This document shows positions 5,590 to 7,085 of a stretch of DNA of 7,085 bases, piece by piece (within the stretch, counting starts at the first letter, position 1; each line of letters begins with the position of its first letter). The position numbers were made by a program, and so were the translations under genes. The DNA comes from CAIWHR01 sp039931775 (GTDB taxonomy: Bacteria; Pseudomonadota; Gammaproteobacteria; Burkholderiales; Casimicrobiaceae). The notes below the pieces were generated by a model. It ran no database searches and was not told the origin of the DNA. It was given only the letters and a program-made list of their open reading frames with translations. The stretch is from positions 1 through 7,085 of the forward strand of contig JBDTRG010000112.1 of assembly GCA_039931775.1 (NCBI GenBank), read 5' to 3'.

Positions 5590-7085
5590 ATGACCACCGA
5601 CCAACCCCGCGCGCACATGAAAATCGGCGCCGTCATCGCGGCGGCCATGCTTACCTTCCAACCGCTGGCGGCCCGCGCCGCCACGATCACGCCCACGCTG
5701 GCCCAGGTTCCGATCCAGGGACTCAATCCCGTGAAGCCGAACATCATGTTCACGATGGACGACTCGGGCAGCATGGGGTGGGACTTCATGCCGGATTACG
5801 TCGCGTACGTAGCCTCCGGCATCCTGCACTGCCGTGACAATCAATGCGGTGGCGCGACGGCCATCCCGGGTTCTGGCTACGCGTTCAGCCAATACGATCC
5901 CCCGATCCGCAGCAGCGACTACAACGGCGTCTTCTACGATCCCTCGCTGACCTTTCGGGCCGGAAAGAAGGCCGACGCCACGAACCTGCCGTGCGAGGGC
6001 TCGGACACGACCTGCGCCACGCCGTGGACCGGCGTCTACATCAACGGCTATGCCGGCTATCCGGGCGCGAACACCGGGGGCGCGATCAACCTCACCACCG
6101 GCTATCCGGACACGATCTGGTGCATGAAGACGGCCCCTACGGCGGCGGAAAAGCTGACGGCGGACGGCAACGGTTCGGTGTGCCGGCGCAATGGACGCCC
6201 TTACAGCCTGGTCACCACCGGAGTCAACACGACGCCGGCGATTGCCGCGGGCTACAACTATCCGAACATCTCGGTGACCTGTTCGGGCACGCAGAAGTGC
6301 AAGTTCACGTCCTCCTTCACCGTCAACGGGGCGCCGTACTACTACACGATCTCCAAAGTCCAGTTCTGCTCGGCCAAGGACGCCGCCGGGTGGGGAACCA
6401 CGCCTTGCGTCGGCCAATTTGATCCGACGACGTACAAATACGTCCGCTACGGCACCGGTGCGGCCACCTTCGATCCGCTCGCCTTCACGCGGGTGGACAT
6501 CAAATCGACCGGCCTTCTCGTCAACGGCGTCTCCGCGAGCAATCCCAGTGGTCGCACCTATGCGCAGGAGATGACCAATTTCGCGAACTGGTACGCGTTC
6601 TACCGAACCCGGAACCAGTCGATGCAGGCCGCGGCGGGCATCGCGTTCACGGCGCTGGACCAGAGCTCGCGCGTGGGCTTTCACACGCTGTGGGAGAACG
6701 GCACGCTGTTCACGAACGTCAAGGATTTCACGGTGGCCAACAAGCTGGCATGGCTCACCAATGTCTACAAGGTCAGCCCCAACGGCGGTACCCCGTTGCC
6801 GGACGCGATGTGGCGCATCGGCGAGCTCTTTGCGGGAAACCTGGCGGCCACGGGCCTCCCCGGCGCCACCGATCCGCTCGATCCCGTCACCGGAAAATGC
6901 CAGCCGAACTTTCATCTGATGTCGACCGACGGCTACTGGAATTCGCCGCTGTCCTACGCATCGCGCGGCGACACCGACAAGACGGTTCCCGCCCTCGCCA
7001 ACCTGCCGGGTGCGACGGGATTCACGCCCGGATCGACGTTCCCGCGACCCTACTACGAAGGCGCGACCGCGACGAGCAACAGCCT
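5590..7085 (+). CDS. pilY1: PilY1-family tip adhesin, 5' part (continues past window)
   Basis: The frame is open from ATG 5590 to the window edge (498 complete codons, no stop). Family members are usually 1000 residues or more, so the C-terminal PilY1/PilC beta-propeller domain lies outside. A signal peptide covers about residues 1-30 (core IGAVIAAAM, cleavage near ARA). A von Willebrand A-type domain begins at about 50: the MIDAS motif DxSxS is D57-D58-S59-G60-S61, the MIDAS Thr is T401 in GGTPLPDAM, and the later Asp is D447 in STDGYWN. Between them is a long insertion with ten cysteines (residues 81-273), then the family text MTNFANWYAFYRTR from residue 328. PilY1 is exported, associates with the minor-pilin tip complex, and acts in adhesion, mechanosensing and control of pilus retraction. 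The start has GGAACGAG upstream, with GGA 8 bases before the ATG. M10 is an alternative start but has no such site. It lies 34 bases after pilX, probably in the same operon. Confidence 0.93.
   Translation, partial: MTTDQPRAHMKIGAVIAAAMLTFQPLAARAATITPTLAQVPIQGLNPVKPNIMFTMDDSGSMGWDFMPDYVAYVASGILHCRDNQCGGATAIPGSGYAFSQYDPPIRSSDYNGVFYDPSLTFRAGKKADATNLPCEGSDTTCATPWTGVYINGYAGYPGANTGGAINLTTGYPDTIWCMKTAPTAAEKLTADGNGSVCRRNGRPYSLVTTGVNTTPAIAAGYNYPNISVTCSGTQKCKFTSSFTVNGAPYYYTISKVQFCSAKDAAGWGTTPCVGQFDPTTYKYVRYGTGAATFDPLAFTRVDIKSTGLLVNGVSASNPSGRTYAQEMTNFANWYAFYRTRNQSMQAAAGIAFTALDQSSRVGFHTLWENGTLFTNVKDFTVANKLAWLTNVYKVSPNGGTPLPDAMWRIGELFAGNLAATGLPGATDPLDPVTGKCQPNFHLMSTDGYWNSPLSYASRGDTDKTVPALANLPGATGFTPGSTFPRPYYEGATATSNS

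Noticed and set aside
5548..6915. Minus-strand open frame of 455 codons opposite pilY1
   Set aside because: It is opposite a clearly recognisable PilY1 with signal peptide and MIDAS motifs. Its translation is Arg/Gly/Val-rich with no recognisable domain, as expected for antisense frames in GC-rich DNA.
1..7085. tRNA, rRNA, CRISPR, insertion sequence or phage features
   Set aside because: I saw no cloverleaf, repeat-spacer pattern, transposase, terminal inverted repeats or integrase. Nearly all the window is filled by six coding genes.

Overview
The window is GC-rich and all recognisable genes lie on the + strand. The gene content and order, a membrane-bound GGDEF protein followed by a fimT/fimU-pilV-pilW-pilX-pilY1 cluster, point to a Gram-negative proteobacterium with type IVa pili. 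The protein styles (FimT ending in a CDP...AC tail, PilX beginning GVVLF..., PilY1 with MTNFANWY and TDGYWN) look most like Betaproteobacteria. That placement is inference; there is no rRNA or other marker to confirm it.

Layout. Positions 1-93 are a leader with three inverted repeats: 8-28, 32-43 and 69-91. The last ends two bases before the start codon of the first gene. Positions 94-2616 encode an 840-residue membrane sensor diguanylate cyclase: six predicted membrane segments, two PAS domains, a GAF domain and a GGDEF domain with an intact GGDEF motif. A 123-base gap with no convincing terminator or promoter follows. Then comes a tightly packed minor-pilin operon: fimT-like (2740-3384), pilV (3386-3838), pilW (3835-4917), pilX (4914-5555) and the 5' part of pilY1 (5590 to beyond the window end). 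Junctions are a 1-base gap, an ATGA overlap, a GTGA overlap and a 34-base gap, so one transcript and translational coupling are likely.

How the genes work together. From knowledge of the families, FimT/FimU, PilV, PilW and PilX are minor pilins that form the priming tip complex of the type IV pilus. PilY1 is the large tip-associated adhesin and mechanosensor with a von Willebrand A domain. The diguanylate cyclase would make c-di-GMP, the second messenger controlling attachment versus motility. Its position just upstream suggests, but does not prove, a link between c-di-GMP production and pilus-tip assembly.

I do not see an unknown system here. The core is a known operon. The points worth a second look are the hairpin-rich leader of the cyclase, a 9-residue insertion between its I-site motif and GGDEF, the long arginine-rich leader of FimT, odd prepilin cleavage contexts in PilV and PilX, a calcium-loop-like motif in PilW, and a cysteine-rich insertion in the PilY1 vWA domain.
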